Origin: Phycisphaerales bacterium
GTDB taxonomy: Bacteria > Planctomycetota > Phycisphaerae > Phycisphaerales > UBA1924
NCBI GenBank assembly: GCA_020850415.1
Contig: JADZER010000040.1
Span: 48,185-112,184, forward strand
Direction of reading: 5' to 3'
Length of the DNA: 64,000 bases
Below the pieces are notes generated by a model. It worked only from the letters and a program-made list of their open reading frames with translations, ran no database searches and was not told the origin of the DNA. Shown piece after piece: positions 43,901 through 53,030 of the stretch; position 1 is the stretch's first letter, and every line of letters starts with the position of its first letter. The translations under genes were made by a program, and so were the position numbers.

Positions 43901-44380
43901 GGCGGCGATCTCGAACACCTGGCCGCTGGCGTCGTCGACGACGGTGGGCTCGAAGAGCCAGAATGAGCCGTTGGCGGCGTTGATCTGGAGGAAGAGCTCG
44001 TCGGCGTCAGGGTCGGGCTGCGAGAGGCGGAAGTTCTGGCTGAAGCCGAAGTTGTGCGTGACCCGGATCTCCGAGTCGGTGAGCCGCCCGCCGCTGGGGA
44101 ACGGGCCGGGGCCCTCGTCGTTGAAGTCCTCGGTGACATCCTCGGACTCGGCGTCCTCGACCTCGCCGTCCGAGTCCAGAACGGGCACCGTATATCCCCA
44201 GGCGGCCCTCGCCTGGCCGATGCCGTCGCCGTCGCCGTCCATGTCGGGGGTGATGGTGATGGAGAAGAGGAGCTTGCGCTCTTCCAGAGCCTCGAAGTGC
44301 TTCTCGCGGTGCGTCTCGCGCGCCTTGCCGGCGCGGGAGCGGAGCGAACTGATCAGCGAACGGTTGCGACGAGACTTCAT
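34991..44380 (-). CDS. Giant LEPR-XLL-like extracellular beta-solenoid protein
   Basis: A 3,129-residue protein, by far the largest in the window. Its basic start leads to FEALEERKLLFS at residues 29-40, a variant of the LEPR-XLL motif that marks very large planctomycete surface proteins. Residues 40-400 hold DxDGDGxxN-type calcium-like loops (DLDGDGVPNYNDG). A PPC-like domain (SQSLVFHPPHAGVFYIEISD) lies near residue 700. Most of the middle is a long solenoid of 20-30-residue units: IGSVTVGGDM, SVVVGGNMDLAQIMAG, SIGSVAVGGEIIGS. The tail includes further beta domains (ADLDGDGDGAITEGDDYSAD; VFDDGDTGFNAETDAGDGQD) and ends in LYIRS without a visible anchor. GGAG precedes the ATG. Function is likely structural or adhesive; the export route is not known. 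Confidence 0.9.
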   Translation of the reverse strand: MKSRRNRSLISSLRSRAGKARETHREKHFEALEERKLLFSITITPDMDGDGDGIGQARAAWGYTVPVLDSDGEVEDAESEDVTEDFNDEGPGPFPSGGRLTDSEIRVTHNFGFSQNFRLSQPDPDADELFLQINAANGSFWLFEPTVVDDASGQVFEIAASQVTFTISDPTDDRGLLPNDFFVDLLFYDEVIDTFTAQELVNANQSGSNQDRQRGIGTFILTAADASMEAFTGVRFRSTVSETMRLDDLAFTIPQGEYSEIVESRIFGAELVFSAPIGATVQVLDLYGRDMIQTLALGIPDGLDIPLVDLDGDGVPNYNDGIGQIRLAGVDARASVTVFGGTIEFGDTGFEYTRVDNFLGLYDDFEQAGFGYLVEYDDSGTPSVYGLPAGPGSVIFGSPFVRNNNSNGTYNAAGRATNATTILTNFNRADQGVFVTDGQSMGSVYIHGVVHGSSRFSGAVEDLYFGYLLGTVTVEGDVGTMYVGADAGMWVSDDDAILDFSTDTGAQLSVGRTLGELAVGGRSELNVTVAGDLANPALRPPSDSLRYREREGVYGIPADSAQDIEPAIIANILFGSDFFGQIFAGPGGRSPIFNDTVLRNDTLMGAEFVGSISTAAQVRGTVGFGDPLNGEDAVDVFAFAADGTQDIAIQVNTLGAEGLVRVFDQNGRPLASTDLRLTLTAGSQSLVFHPPHAGVFYIEISDLGIGLVDGTFEGGWAYSLTLAGLAPVTLGSYRTAGSSGWGALPIPTVQTITGSIGALRVGVTFTGADGTDQTPTGIMNRPGDEEAEDSIDMIGTTFSTPGNLYSLIAGSDIQLGDLYVGGDMGEMYVGMSPVVGLTGDGRNGDVYGFRMQVGGRIANIDIKGAVGIDQDPDPIAYIFGVGAEISTGVNGGDGSIGMIRIGGDVNGGTLLVNTAPGSTIGGLLVSQDREDDFADELGIYNDALDGTDINTGFGGDIRFVDFPKIDIGQSVDHHFELRVGQPVEFVDDGGGIVRIEVSGPIGAGTLVGVVRVLPMDNGQGVAIARIDSDGGAGLDLSGGRSLRITGVGRIGGNGGGSSGGAPISIGRIDIAAADATSDIIIDGLVEVDVWQIVSAAALDQIVNRTPNGDIVAIDVAGLANLDIFDGHLGRTETVEYGPDRIGPFLDIAVGEQNAVGGALGVSEAALVTQPGGATRPLGDASPATIYLTDIGAPLDPYLNGLVVRAGNVNRVTVSRSIGDIILQGGGELVSVVADADFLPSGDGVDGIFGNVYAQNINSVDVGEGLVAGGRAPFAGSGIFATDELRTVSVNGLLHEGAFIGGIVMAADITQNPRPNGEAEIGGIGAIDITSGMIREAYIGAMRLDAFLNGYLGVGVIYAGTIGSIRGSEVTIFRSDIEAWFVNEISLPDGVYDATTLHVGRDLQTIEVQTIRNSTLSGGDFEYHNNYMYVARNAVSFEASEVSDLRFEAVGRFTGLVTSDTWRRVEWLVSGSIPSIEITDTLVSSKISVGELNSLTANAIRTSQVLVSGELGEVEALTEIYNSEFSVTGPAGEIGSITAVERITGAISASGPIGSIEVTGGDLIAAITTTTSRGTVGSIAATRDVILDTDISVGLGSLDAGRNLGAPGAAGMILVRGELASVTAAGHLYTDLRVGGVLESVEVGGAVNRPGTPMALSGSIFGAQRIESVVIGGDYGGKIVSYTNGIGAVVINNGSLLATGAVSAHDGDVESVVINAGNLYGDIYSSRDILSVQVNASADGIFGDIGVNPFLSGGVAYDGARGQLPPGTLQSAGKDGPVISADRNIESVVVSGGAVFEATIFAGRTLRSVQVSGDVRSDITPGNIGRSVLAAGDTVESVVVGGNMDLAQIMAGVRSLGDDMAAGGFGENADTTQSGDIVAVTVSGAMTNTQVTAGMNAGSDREYNTSDDKLEIGSSSVGPVSVGGSVAGSSVYSDTLLTGSTAGGRLAWGGPVRPVNHPDIPASTTGTPITAGSAFSFSSGAGEGTITFTGPGSAFFDAANSRVILHRTTSASSLVVRAEGNHFLDGFDIVSTEGASVGTIRVEAYRILGDSDIVIDENVGAIQLGELWGQGDIVVGDALTSFFNGVFVSGTLSARTAGSVVVTNRFGDADPDVRGEAMMSFVTAGSVRFGGPMRGALHARYALDTVTMNGALDNGLVHAGDSIGAITAATVTESRISAGNSLASLAVAGDMFDSAVIVGGDLGDDAEIGGTGFAADAVGAGTIGSVTVGGDMTISDIVAGYLRGPDGFFGTGDDLLSSGRSSIGSVAVGGEIIGSNKGSESYLIAATGQIGPVTEGGITADNDQNLIITEEPLDPLPIRIEDVVVSRIGREVVATLFLNSGIDSSSLTRALSVSEVRGLGEIEIRLIEGIDYTTTYNPADQTIAIAFSNTVSERDLPVLADEPGPGIYRFTLLSDEVRGRAALADLDGDGDGAITEGDDYSADDIIGDLGDAFSPTVFTVPPQNGFPAAQVDLFPPVNLDIVLDDNFSQDGLPDANTEFTVRGSIGDHPDHNANYFSFTSDSDLYAITLQAGQILRLGAMQGAAQFAGRFVIQPDGEILLGSSDYGLALPLEPFTTENREFTFDEDFLIRQTGVYHIYLGNAVLFVGSGILPDLDPISGGVGDYAFTLEVFDDGDTGFNAETDAGDGQDLVNAPAPGAFAGDDGALGTADDVKVIVNGPYRFTFDAGPDGAAGTLDDFVTGTNGSNVTSVTNALGTKMVAVEAAIGHTGSIGLPTNYSPDIDIFHLNAGNTIATGTIVRATLKLDELGTDLGSRVGNLADPVGLANLVKFAVFDTTTATGSDDALLLFSPSDALPTSGEPGVIADGDNVTYGFDDNGDFFIEFVAPGRQDLPGAAASYAIYVQGVLNSDYKLEVVTAGSREMVKRKQNILIEAQGGSVDWLEVGGITTPIGQFLASSLGFTGRTANGQPVQDYIIDGVIDTMQDMFDSIVTGAGPDGRFGTADDIRGLDINVSADPADFEFQDYSTIFLSTSLDPLQSILNFDFGVSQHSDPGNADRNDEAILFLPSYTILGYTPSTSDLEFLIQSISAGAARRAGELMGLRFTEAYDPTADLFDVVGVNSVENIPGDAGEYEFASTARRLSSPNDGSEDSDFFLGYQNSASLLNLYIRS

Positions 44381-44883
44381 GGCGACTCCTACACCCCTCA
44401 GGTGAAGTGTCCTCTACACCCGGCGTTGCGCGGGCTCTGCTCACGCAGGGGGCCCACCAACGCCCTCTCCACATGCCCCCACGCGCCTTCCGACGCGCCG
44501 GATGGTTGGCTGCGGTTCCGGCCCGGGACGCGGGTGGGATTGTTGCCCACCAACGGCTCCCGACGCGGCCGGGAGCACCCTCCCGCGCAGGCCACAGCCT
44601 AGCTCATCCAACGCGTCGGCACAAGCCGCGGGTCCTCCTGGCTGGCCCCGGTATTGCGACAAGCGGGGGTCGCACCGGTTGCGGGCCAAGCCGCTCGGGC
44701 GGGAACGCCACCGGGGCGCTCCCGCGAACGAGTATACGGGAAACATCATCGGCCTGTTCCGGTTCCGATGCAATACCAAAATTCGACCAAAAACGGAAGC
44801 CGGAGCGCGACCGAACGCCGGGGCCCGGTTCCTACCCGATCCGCCGGGCCGCGGGCGACGCCGCGGAACTCGCCGTGCTCGCC
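44381..44883. other. Long intergenic region upstream of the giant gene
   Basis: 503 bases between the giant gene and the end of pheA. On the minus strand TATACT (44731-44736) is a good -10 match without a clear -35; it would give a leader of about 340 bases for the giant gene. The leader has small hairpins (for example GGGAG...CTCCC near 44570) and GTTGGTGGGC twice (near 44450 and 44550). Around 44760-44800 there is an AT-richer patch. No known riboswitch or RNA gene was recognised. Confidence 0.35.
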
Positions 44884-46149
44884 CTAGAGGATCCGCTTGC
44901 TCCTGGGGTAGCTGCCGAGAACGATCAGCTCCTTGCAGTGCAGCGCCGCCTCTCGGAGGGCCCTGGCGACGGCCGGGTCGTCGCGGTGGCCGAGCAGGTC
45001 GATGAAGAAGGTGTACTCCCAGTTGACCTTGCCGCTGGGACGCTTGTCGATGTGGGAGAGGTTGATCCCCGCCTCCTTGAAGACAAGCAGGACATCGACG
45101 AGCGCCCCGGGCTTGTCGACCGTGTTGAACATCACGCTGGTCTTGTCGTCGCCGGACCGCTTGGCCTTCTGGCGGCTGATGACGGCAAAGCGGGTGAGGT
45201 TGCTGGGGTCGTCCTCGATGCGGGCGAAGAGCACCTGCAGGCCGTAGAGCAACCCGGCGAGCTCGGACCCGATCGCCGCCGAGCCCGGCTGGGCGCCGAT
45301 GCTCAGGGCCGTCTTGTTCTCCTCCACCGCCGTCTGCGCCGCCCGGCTGGAGCTGGCCGCGGGGATCAGCTGGGCCTGGGGGTACTGCGTCGCCAGCCAT
45401 GTGCGGCACTGGCTGAAGACCTCGGGCTTGGAGTGGATCCGGCGCACCTGGCTGGGCTCGCAGTTGGCCAGGAGCGAGTGGTGCACATTGAGCTGGACCT
45501 CGGCGTAGATCGAGACCTCGCCCCGCGTGGCCTTGAAGGCGTCGAGCGTCTCGACGATCCCGCCGCCGAGCGAGTTCTCGATCGGCGCCAGCCCGTAGTC
45601 CACATGCCCCCGCCGGACCTCGGTGAAGACGCCGGCGATCTCGTGGAGGTCCTCGTAGTCGACGCTGGAGCCGAACTGGCGCGTGGCGGCGAGGTGCGAG
45701 TAGCTCCCCGGCGGCCCGAGGTAGCCGATGCGGAGCGGGTGCTCGAGGGAGAAGCTGCCGCTCATCAGCTCGCGGTAGACGGCCTCGACGGTGCGGTTGG
45801 AGAGCGGGCCGCGGTTGGCCTTGAGGACGCGGTCGAGCACCTCGGCCTCTCGGTGCGGGGAGTAGATGGGGATGCCGGCGCCGCGTTTGCGCTTGCCGAC
45901 CTGGACGACGAGCTTGGACCGCTGGTTGATGAGCTTGACGAGCTCGGCGTCGAGCTCGGAGATTTGTCCTCGCAACCGGGCGAGTGCCTTGGTATCCTGG
46001 GGTTGCTCGGTTGCCGAGGACTCCGTCCCCGGCGCCGGCTGGGAGGTTGAGCCGACGCCCAGGGCGCGAGAGCGCCGGGGTGTCGGGCCGGAGGTCTTGG
46101 GAGCGCGTGCGCCCGGGGTGGCCTGTTTGGGGGCCTTCTTCTTGGCCAT
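44884..46149 (-). CDS. pheA: Bifunctional chorismate mutase / prephenate dehydratase
   Basis: A 421-residue P-protein of phenylalanine synthesis. A chorismate-mutase domain (about 53-140: RLRGQISELDAELVKLINQR, with HREAEVLDRVLKAN) is followed by prephenate dehydratase (about 145-325: RIGYLGPPGSYSHLAATRQF, VDYGLAPIENSLGGGIVETL, ALSIGAQPGSAAI) and a regulatory ACT domain (about 335-420: KTSVMFNTVDKPGALVDVLL, then GINLSHIDKRPS with the ESRP-like position as DKRP). The first 50 residues are an unusual Lys/Pro/Ser-rich extension (MAKKKAPKQATPGARAPKTS) with no place in the family. Start at 46149 preserves it and has AAAGG upstream; a later start inside is possible. The enzyme is feedback-sensitive in other bacteria. 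Confidence 0.94.
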   Translation of the reverse strand: MAKKKAPKQATPGARAPKTSGPTPRRSRALGVGSTSQPAPGTESSATEQPQDTKALARLRGQISELDAELVKLINQRSKLVVQVGKRKRGAGIPIYSPHREAEVLDRVLKANRGPLSNRTVEAVYRELMSGSFSLEHPLRIGYLGPPGSYSHLAATRQFGSSVDYEDLHEIAGVFTEVRRGHVDYGLAPIENSLGGGIVETLDAFKATRGEVSIYAEVQLNVHHSLLANCEPSQVRRIHSKPEVFSQCRTWLATQYPQAQLIPAASSSRAAQTAVEENKTALSIGAQPGSAAIGSELAGLLYGLQVLFARIEDDPSNLTRFAVISRQKAKRSGDDKTSVMFNTVDKPGALVDVLLVFKEAGINLSHIDKRPSGKVNWEYTFFIDLLGHRDDPAVARALREAALHCKELIVLGSYPRSKRIL

Positions 46150-46324
46150 GCGGATGGACGCCTTTCTCTCTCGGACCCTTACGCGCACTCCAGCCCCACC
46201 AGCCGTCGCCGGTGTCACGGGCGGCGGTGTTTATCGGCCATCGGGCCTGGGAAATCGCGTCGTCGTGGTGGCGACGCGCAAAATCCGCGGGTCGGCGTGC
46301 CGAACTGTATCTCCGGGAGGGGTA

Positions 46325-47239
46325 ATGACCAACGCCGCCAGTTTACCCGGAGCCGGTCTGTGGGGATCCGGCCTCGATCACGCCGCACGGTTCGGCCGGG
46401 CCGCCGAGCAGGCCGCCCAGCACGCCGACCGGTCGGGCTTGGCCGATCTGATCACCGGCTCGCCGATGGTGCTGGCGGCCCTGGCGGTCGGGCTGGCCCT
46501 GTGGCTGGTCGGGGATCGGCTGTTCCGGCCGGCCTCCTCGCTGGTAGGGGCCGCCGTCGGGGCCCTCGTGGGCCTTGTCGTCGCGGGGTCGATAACCACC
46601 GAGCAGGTCGCGGGGGTGCCCACACCCTACGCCGCGATCGGGCTGGGCTCGCTGCTGGGGCTGGGGGTTGGGGCGGCGATGTACCGCCTGGCGGTCGGCG
46701 GGGCTGCCGCGCTGACGCTGGCGGGCGTTGCGGCCGCCATCACGGCAACGGTCACGCTGCACGAGCCGGGGATGATCTCCGGCGCACCCGACCGGCCGGA
46801 GACGATCGCCGAGGTCTCCCAGGCCCGGTCCACGCGGGCGACGGTCAGGCCGGCGAGCTTCGGGGACGAGATCTCCCTGGACGAACTCCGGGCCGCCGCG
46901 GCGTCGACGGGCTCGATGGTCCGGTCCCAGTGGGAGACGCTCCCCGAGCAGAGCCGGACGATGGCCCTGGCGGCGGCGATCCTCGCGAGCGTGGTGGGCT
47001 TCGCGTTCGGGCTGATCCGCCCGCAGACCGTGGGGCCCGCGATCGCGGCGCTCGCCGGCGCGGCGCTGTGGCTGGGGGCGACCACCGTGCTGCTGGCCCG
47101 GGCCGGGCAGGCCCTGCCGCCGATGCCGACGCAGAGGCCCGGGGCGTGGCTGGCGGCCTGGCTGCTGGTTGCGCTGGTGGGCTTCGCGGTGCAGCGCCGG
47201 GTGATCCGCCCGGCGGCGCTGGTGGCCCGGGACGAGTGA
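46325..47239 (+). CDS. Polytopic membrane protein of unknown function
   Basis: A 304-residue protein I do not recognise. About seven hydrophobic helices are seen: three or four from residue 47 (MVLAALAVGLALWLVGDRLF, AAVGALVGLVVAGSI, AIGLGSLLGLGVGAAMYRLA, AALTLAGVAAAITATVTL), a polar 80-residue middle likely outside the membrane, then three more (ALAAAILASVVGFAFGLI, AIAALAGAALWLGATTVLLA, LAAWLLVALVGFAV). The general pattern is like small TMEM198-type or colicin-V-like proteins, but no motif decides. GGGAGGGG lies just before the ATG. It is divergent from pheA (175 bases) and convergent with nuoN (66 bases). Confidence 0.75.
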   Translation: MTNAASLPGAGLWGSGLDHAARFGRAAEQAAQHADRSGLADLITGSPMVLAALAVGLALWLVGDRLFRPASSLVGAAVGALVGLVVAGSITTEQVAGVPTPYAAIGLGSLLGLGVGAAMYRLAVGGAAALTLAGVAAAITATVTLHEPGMISGAPDRPETIAEVSQARSTRATVRPASFGDEISLDELRAAAASTGSMVRSQWETLPEQSRTMALAAAILASVVGFAFGLIRPQTVGPAIAALAGAALWLGATTVLLARAGQALPPMPTQRPGAWLAAWLLVALVGFAVQRRVIRPAALVARDE

Positions 47240-47305
47240 GCCGCGGCGGCTCCGGCGCTCTGCAGCGTCCGGCTCGGCCGGCGGCGCCCGATCGGTGATT
47301 CCCGG

Positions 47306-48933
47306 TCAGTCGTGGAGGGAGAGTGTCTCGGTCCCGTCGGCGCCGGCAGGGGCGTCATGGGGCGGGTCGGCGTCGTGCCCGGGAAGCTGGGGCGGCGCCG
47401 CGTCCTGGCGCTCGGCGAACGCCCGGGGCGAGCCGGCGGTCTGGCTGGCCCGCATGAACGACTCGCCGAAGACCGAGAGAGCGACGACGCAGATCGCGCA
47501 GATCAGGGCCGCCAAGCCGCGTGAGGGGACGCCGCTGTCGCGTGCGCCGGTCTCGGCGGGCGCGTCGAGCATGGCCGCGGCGACGACGCGGAGGTAGTAG
47601 AACGCCGCGATCGCCGAGTTGATGCCGAGGATGACGACCAGCGTCACCCGCCCCGCGCCCAGAGCGGCCGTGAACAGCGGGACCTTGCCGAAGAACCCGA
47701 GGATCGGCGGGAAGCCCAGCAGGCTGAGCATGCAGAGGACCATCGACCAGCCGAGCACCGGGTTCGTGCGGCAGAGCCCCCGGATGTCGTCGACATCCTC
47801 GGCCTCGACCGGCTCGCCCCGCGAGTCGCGCTCCAGGCTCGCCAGGACGGCGAAGGCGCCGGTGTTCATCACGCCGTAGCAGAGCAGGTAGAACAGGACC
47901 GCCGCGACGCCGTTGGAACTGAACGAGCTGCCCGGCCCGGCGAGCACGCCGACGAGCATGTAGCCCGAGTGGGCGATCGACGAGTAGGCGAGCATGCGCT
48001 TGACGCTCGACTGGAGCACCGCCAGCACATTGCCGACCGTCATGGTCAGGACCGCCAGGGCCCAGAGCAGGCTGTCGATGACCGGCGGGAGCGTGCCCTC
48101 GGTCGTGGTCCAGCCCATGGTGGAGACCAGGAGCAGGATCGAGATCATGCCCGCGGTCTTGGGCACGAACGCCAGGAACGCCGCCATGCTCGAGGCCGAG
48201 CCCTGATAGACATCGGCGGTGTAGAAGTGCATGGGGACCGCCGCGATCTTGAACGAGACGCCGACGAGGGCCAGCACCATGCCGACCAGGGCGATCGGGT
48301 TCATGCCGTGGACGGCGAAGTGCTCCCCGATCTCAACGAAGCGGGTCGCGCCCGTGCCGCCGTAGATCAGGGCGAAGCCGTAGAGGAAGATCGCGGCCCC
48401 GAGGGCGCCGAGGAAGAAGTACTTGACGCCGGCCTCCTGCGAGCGGCCGAAGCCCCTGCGCCCGCGCCCGCTGAGGACGACCATGACATAGGTGGGCAGG
48501 CTGGTGAGCTCGAGGGCGAGGAACAGCCAGATGAGGTCGCCCGCGGTCGCGCACAGCATGGCGCCCATCAGGCTGAAGAGGAAGAAGGCGTAGAACTCCG
48601 CGCCGGTGATGCGCAGGGCGTTGAAGGGCTGGCCGCCGGCGAGCGCGGCCTCCTCGTCGCGGTCCACCGTCTGGGCCATGACCAGGAGGAGCAGCAGCCC
48701 CACCAGCGCGATCAGCGGCTTGGCGAAGGGCATGAGCTCGGGGAGGATCACCCAGTCGGTCCCACGCCCCGAGGGCGTGCTCATGCCGAGCACGGCGGCG
48801 ATGAAGAGGAAGAGGCCCGTGAAGATCGAGGTCTGGCGCCGGACATTGGCGTTGGGCGAGAGGCCGAGGATCATGACCACGCACGCGCCGACGAACAGCG
48901 TCATCTCGGGCCAGAGGTAAGCGATGCGCTCGA

Positions 48934-48937
<4 letters not shown>
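47306..48937 (-). CDS. nuoN: NADH-quinone oxidoreductase subunit N
   Basis: A 543-residue antiporter-like proton-pumping subunit of complex I with 14 predicted helices. Signature stretches are FFLGALGAAIFLYGFALIYG, AAVPMHFYTADVYQGSASSM, FVPKTAGMISILLLV (lysine of the channel) and MLAYSSIAHSGYMLVGVLAG. The C-terminal 45 residues are a polar, His/Asp/Pro-rich tail after the last helix, longer than usual. It begins with GTG, and that GTG overlaps the stop of nuoM by four bases (GTGA). It is the last gene of the nuoJKLMN unit. Confidence 0.96.
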
Positions 48938-50643
<1,706 letters not shown>

Positions 50644-50654
50644 TGGGTTCCTCT

Positions 50655-52979
50655 CTACATGCTCAGCAGCACGACCGCGCCGATCAGCACCGCCAGCCCG
50701 CCGGCCATCCCGACCGCGTACCCGTGCAACAGCCCGTTCTGCCAGGGACGGACCTTCGACCCCACAAACCGCGGCAAGACGCCGGCCAGGTTCACCAGAC
50801 CGTCCACCAGCAGGCGGTCGATCGTGTGGAACACATGGCTCAGCACCCGCAGCGGCAGGACGATCACGGCGTTGTAGAACTCGTCCACATACCACTTGCC
50901 CTGCGCCCACTTGGCGATCGGGCCCATGGCGGGCAGCAGCGCGTCGGCCCTGCTCGTCGCGGCCGTGGTGCGGCCCATGTAGTGCAGCACGAAGGCGGTG
51001 ATGATGCCGATCACGCCCACGATCGACGAGACATAGTACATCACCTTGTGGGGGTCCATGCCCAGGAACGAGCCGTGGGCCGCGTGCTCGCCCTCAGCAT
51101 GCCCGGCGGTCTCGAGGAACGCGGCCGCGCCGACATAGTTCGCGCTGGAGCTGTGGACCATGTCCGCCGCCCAGCCGTGCCCGTCGCCGATGAGGTAGGT
51201 CCCCGCTGCCGCGAGGGACGAGATCGCCAGGGTGCCCAGCACCAGGTTGATCGCCCAGCCCGGAGCGTGCGGGTGGAAGTGGCTGCTGGTGGCACCGCTC
51301 TGGGTGGCACGGCTCTGGGTGGCACGGCTCTGGGTGGCACGGCTCTCCGAGCCGTGAGTCTCTGGACCATGCCCATGGTCGTGCCCATGGTCGTGCCCAT
51401 GGTCGTGCCCGTGCTCATGCCCATGCTCATCGTGGGCGTGGACCTCATCGCCGGGCTCGTAACACTGGGGCCCCACGAACACGCGGAAGAACACCCGGAA
51501 GGTGTAGTACGCCGTCAGCCCCGCCGTGAGCAGCAGGATCCACCCGATGAGCTGGTAGCCCGGCCCGGGGGTCACGAAGCTCTCGGCGATGATCATGTCC
51601 TTGCTGAAGAAGCCGGCGGTGAAGGGGAACCCGGCGAGGTTCAGGCACCCGACGAGCATCGCGAGGGCGACGATCCCCCACCCCTTCATGAACCCGACGC
51701 CCGAGAGCTTGCGGAGGTCGAGCTGGCCGGCGAAGCCGTGCATCACGGCCCCGCAGCACAGGAACAGCGTCGCCTTGAAGAACGCGTGGGTGAACACATG
51801 GAACGCCGCCCCGGCGCTCGACAGCACCGCCAGGCCGCAGAACATGTAGCCCAGCTGCGACACCGTCGAGTAGGCCATGATCCGCTTGATATCGAACTGG
51901 GCCATGCCGATGGTCGCGCTCAGCAGCGCCGTCAACGCCCCGACCCACCCCACGATCGGCAGCGCGTACTCGCTGACCAGGAACATCGGGTAGGTCCGCG
52001 CGATCAGGTAGACGCCCGCCGTCACCATCGTCGCCGCGTGGATCAGGGCGCTGACCGGCGTCGGGCCCTCCATCGCGTCGGGCAGCCACACATACAGGGG
52101 GAGCTGGGCGCTCTTGCCGAACGCGCCGACCATGAGCAGCACGGGGATCAGCCCCACGGTGAAGGGCACATCCGCGCCGTGGCCGGCCTTCACCATGTCG
52201 ATGTAGGGCTGGACCATCGGCCACAGCTCGGGGAAGCTCAGCGTCCCGAACTTGACGAAGGTCAGGAAGACCCCCATCAGCAGCCCGAAGTCGCCGATCC
52301 GGTTGACGATGAACGCCTTCTTGCCCGCCGCCACCGCCGAGGGCTTCTTGTAGAAGTACCCGATCAGCAGGTACGAGCACAGGCCCACGCCCTCCCAGCC
52401 CAGGAAGAGCACCAGCAGGTTCTCGCCCATCACCAGGCAGGTCATGCTGAACACGAACAGGTTGAACGCCGCGAAGAACCGGCAGTAGCCCGTGCCCACA
52501 TCGTGGCTCATGTACTCACTGGCGTACAGGCCGATGAGGGTCGCCAGGCCGGTCACGAACAGCATCCACAGACAGGTCAGGCTGTCGATATAGAACGCAA
52601 AGTCCGCGTGGAGCGTCTGGCCAGGCCCCTTGCCCCACGAGAGATCAAACCAGGTGAACGCCTTGACGACCAGGGGTACGCCGGCGTCCTGGAGGTGCAG
52701 GTACGCGCCGACGGTGGTCGCGAACGCGCCCCCGAGGCACGCGACGGTCAGCCACGCGGGCAGCTTGCTCTTGATGCGGAAGATCGCGCAGAAGGTGGTG
52801 AGGACGACACCGAGCATCGCCAGCGCCGGGACGGCGGCGATCCACAGCGGGCCCGACGCCGCGCTCGCGATACCGTCCGCGACCGCGTGCCCGGCGCCCT
52901 GCGCGACCACCCCGTGGCCCCCCTGCCCGACCGCCCCAGCCGCCAGCATCCCCAGGATGTCATGCACTTGTTCGATCAC
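50655..52979 (-). CDS. nuoL: NADH-quinone oxidoreductase subunit L with His-rich and repeat-derived insert
   Basis: A 774-residue subunit with the antiporter core and the long lateral helix region of NuoL. Motifs: LFLGWEGVGLCSYLLIGYFY, GAFGKSAQLPLYVWLPDAME, GPTPVSALIHAATMVTAGVY and IMAYSTVSQLGYMFCGLAVL. It is longer than typical NuoL (about 610-650). Much of the extra length is at about residues 517-564: a run of GHDH units (51369-51430) and then a peptide HGSESRATQSRATQSRATQS read from repeat family 1 (51288-51358). Both lie in a loop between helices, so function is probably kept. The start is a GTG; GAAGGGA lies 13 bases away, so the start is less sure. Confidence 0.93.
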   Translation of the reverse strand: MIEQVHDILGMLAAGAVGQGGHGVVAQGAGHAVADGIASAASGPLWIAAVPALAMLGVVLTTFCAIFRIKSKLPAWLTVACLGGAFATTVGAYLHLQDAGVPLVVKAFTWFDLSWGKGPGQTLHADFAFYIDSLTCLWMLFVTGLATLIGLYASEYMSHDVGTGYCRFFAAFNLFVFSMTCLVMGENLLVLFLGWEGVGLCSYLLIGYFYKKPSAVAAGKKAFIVNRIGDFGLLMGVFLTFVKFGTLSFPELWPMVQPYIDMVKAGHGADVPFTVGLIPVLLMVGAFGKSAQLPLYVWLPDAMEGPTPVSALIHAATMVTAGVYLIARTYPMFLVSEYALPIVGWVGALTALLSATIGMAQFDIKRIMAYSTVSQLGYMFCGLAVLSSAGAAFHVFTHAFFKATLFLCCGAVMHGFAGQLDLRKLSGVGFMKGWGIVALAMLVGCLNLAGFPFTAGFFSKDMIIAESFVTPGPGYQLIGWILLLTAGLTAYYTFRVFFRVFVGPQCYEPGDEVHAHDEHGHEHGHDHGHDHGHDHGHGPETHGSESRATQSRATQSRATQSGATSSHFHPHAPGWAINLVLGTLAISSLAAAGTYLIGDGHGWAADMVHSSSANYVGAAAFLETAGHAEGEHAAHGSFLGMDPHKVMYYVSSIVGVIGIITAFVLHYMGRTTAATSRADALLPAMGPIAKWAQGKWYVDEFYNAVIVLPLRVLSHVFHTIDRLLVDGLVNLAGVLPRFVGSKVRPWQNGLLHGYAVGMAGGLAVLIGAVVLLSM
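51288..51358. repeat. REP-like family 1 with 15-base tandem units inside nuoL
   Basis: Three tandem 15-base units of GGTGGCACGGCTCTG (first with one change) run into a full hairpin copy, GGTGGCACGGCTCT then CCGAGCCGTGA. Fifteen bases are five codons, so each unit adds ATQSR to nuoL without a frameshift. Confidence 0.93.
51369..51430. repeat. 12-base tandem repeat coding for His-rich loop of NuoL
   Basis: Units of about CATGGTCGTGCC repeat four or five times with drift; on the minus strand they encode GHDHGHDHGHDHGHGHEHGH-like sequence, a possible metal-binding loop. Confidence 0.85.
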
Positions 52980-53030
52980 GGCTCGCCATCATCCCTTCAC
53001 GCCTTCGCGGCCCAACAACCCCATCCCCGC

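Noticed and set aside
39269..43966. 1,565-codon open frame on the plus strand opposite the giant gene
   Set aside because: Same reason: a shadow of the LEPR-type gene; composition follows the complement of its codons and no family motif is seen.
51369..51430. Regular 12-base repeats as a CRISPR array
   Set aside because: Units are tandem with no spacers and lie in frame within nuoL, coding for a His-rich loop.
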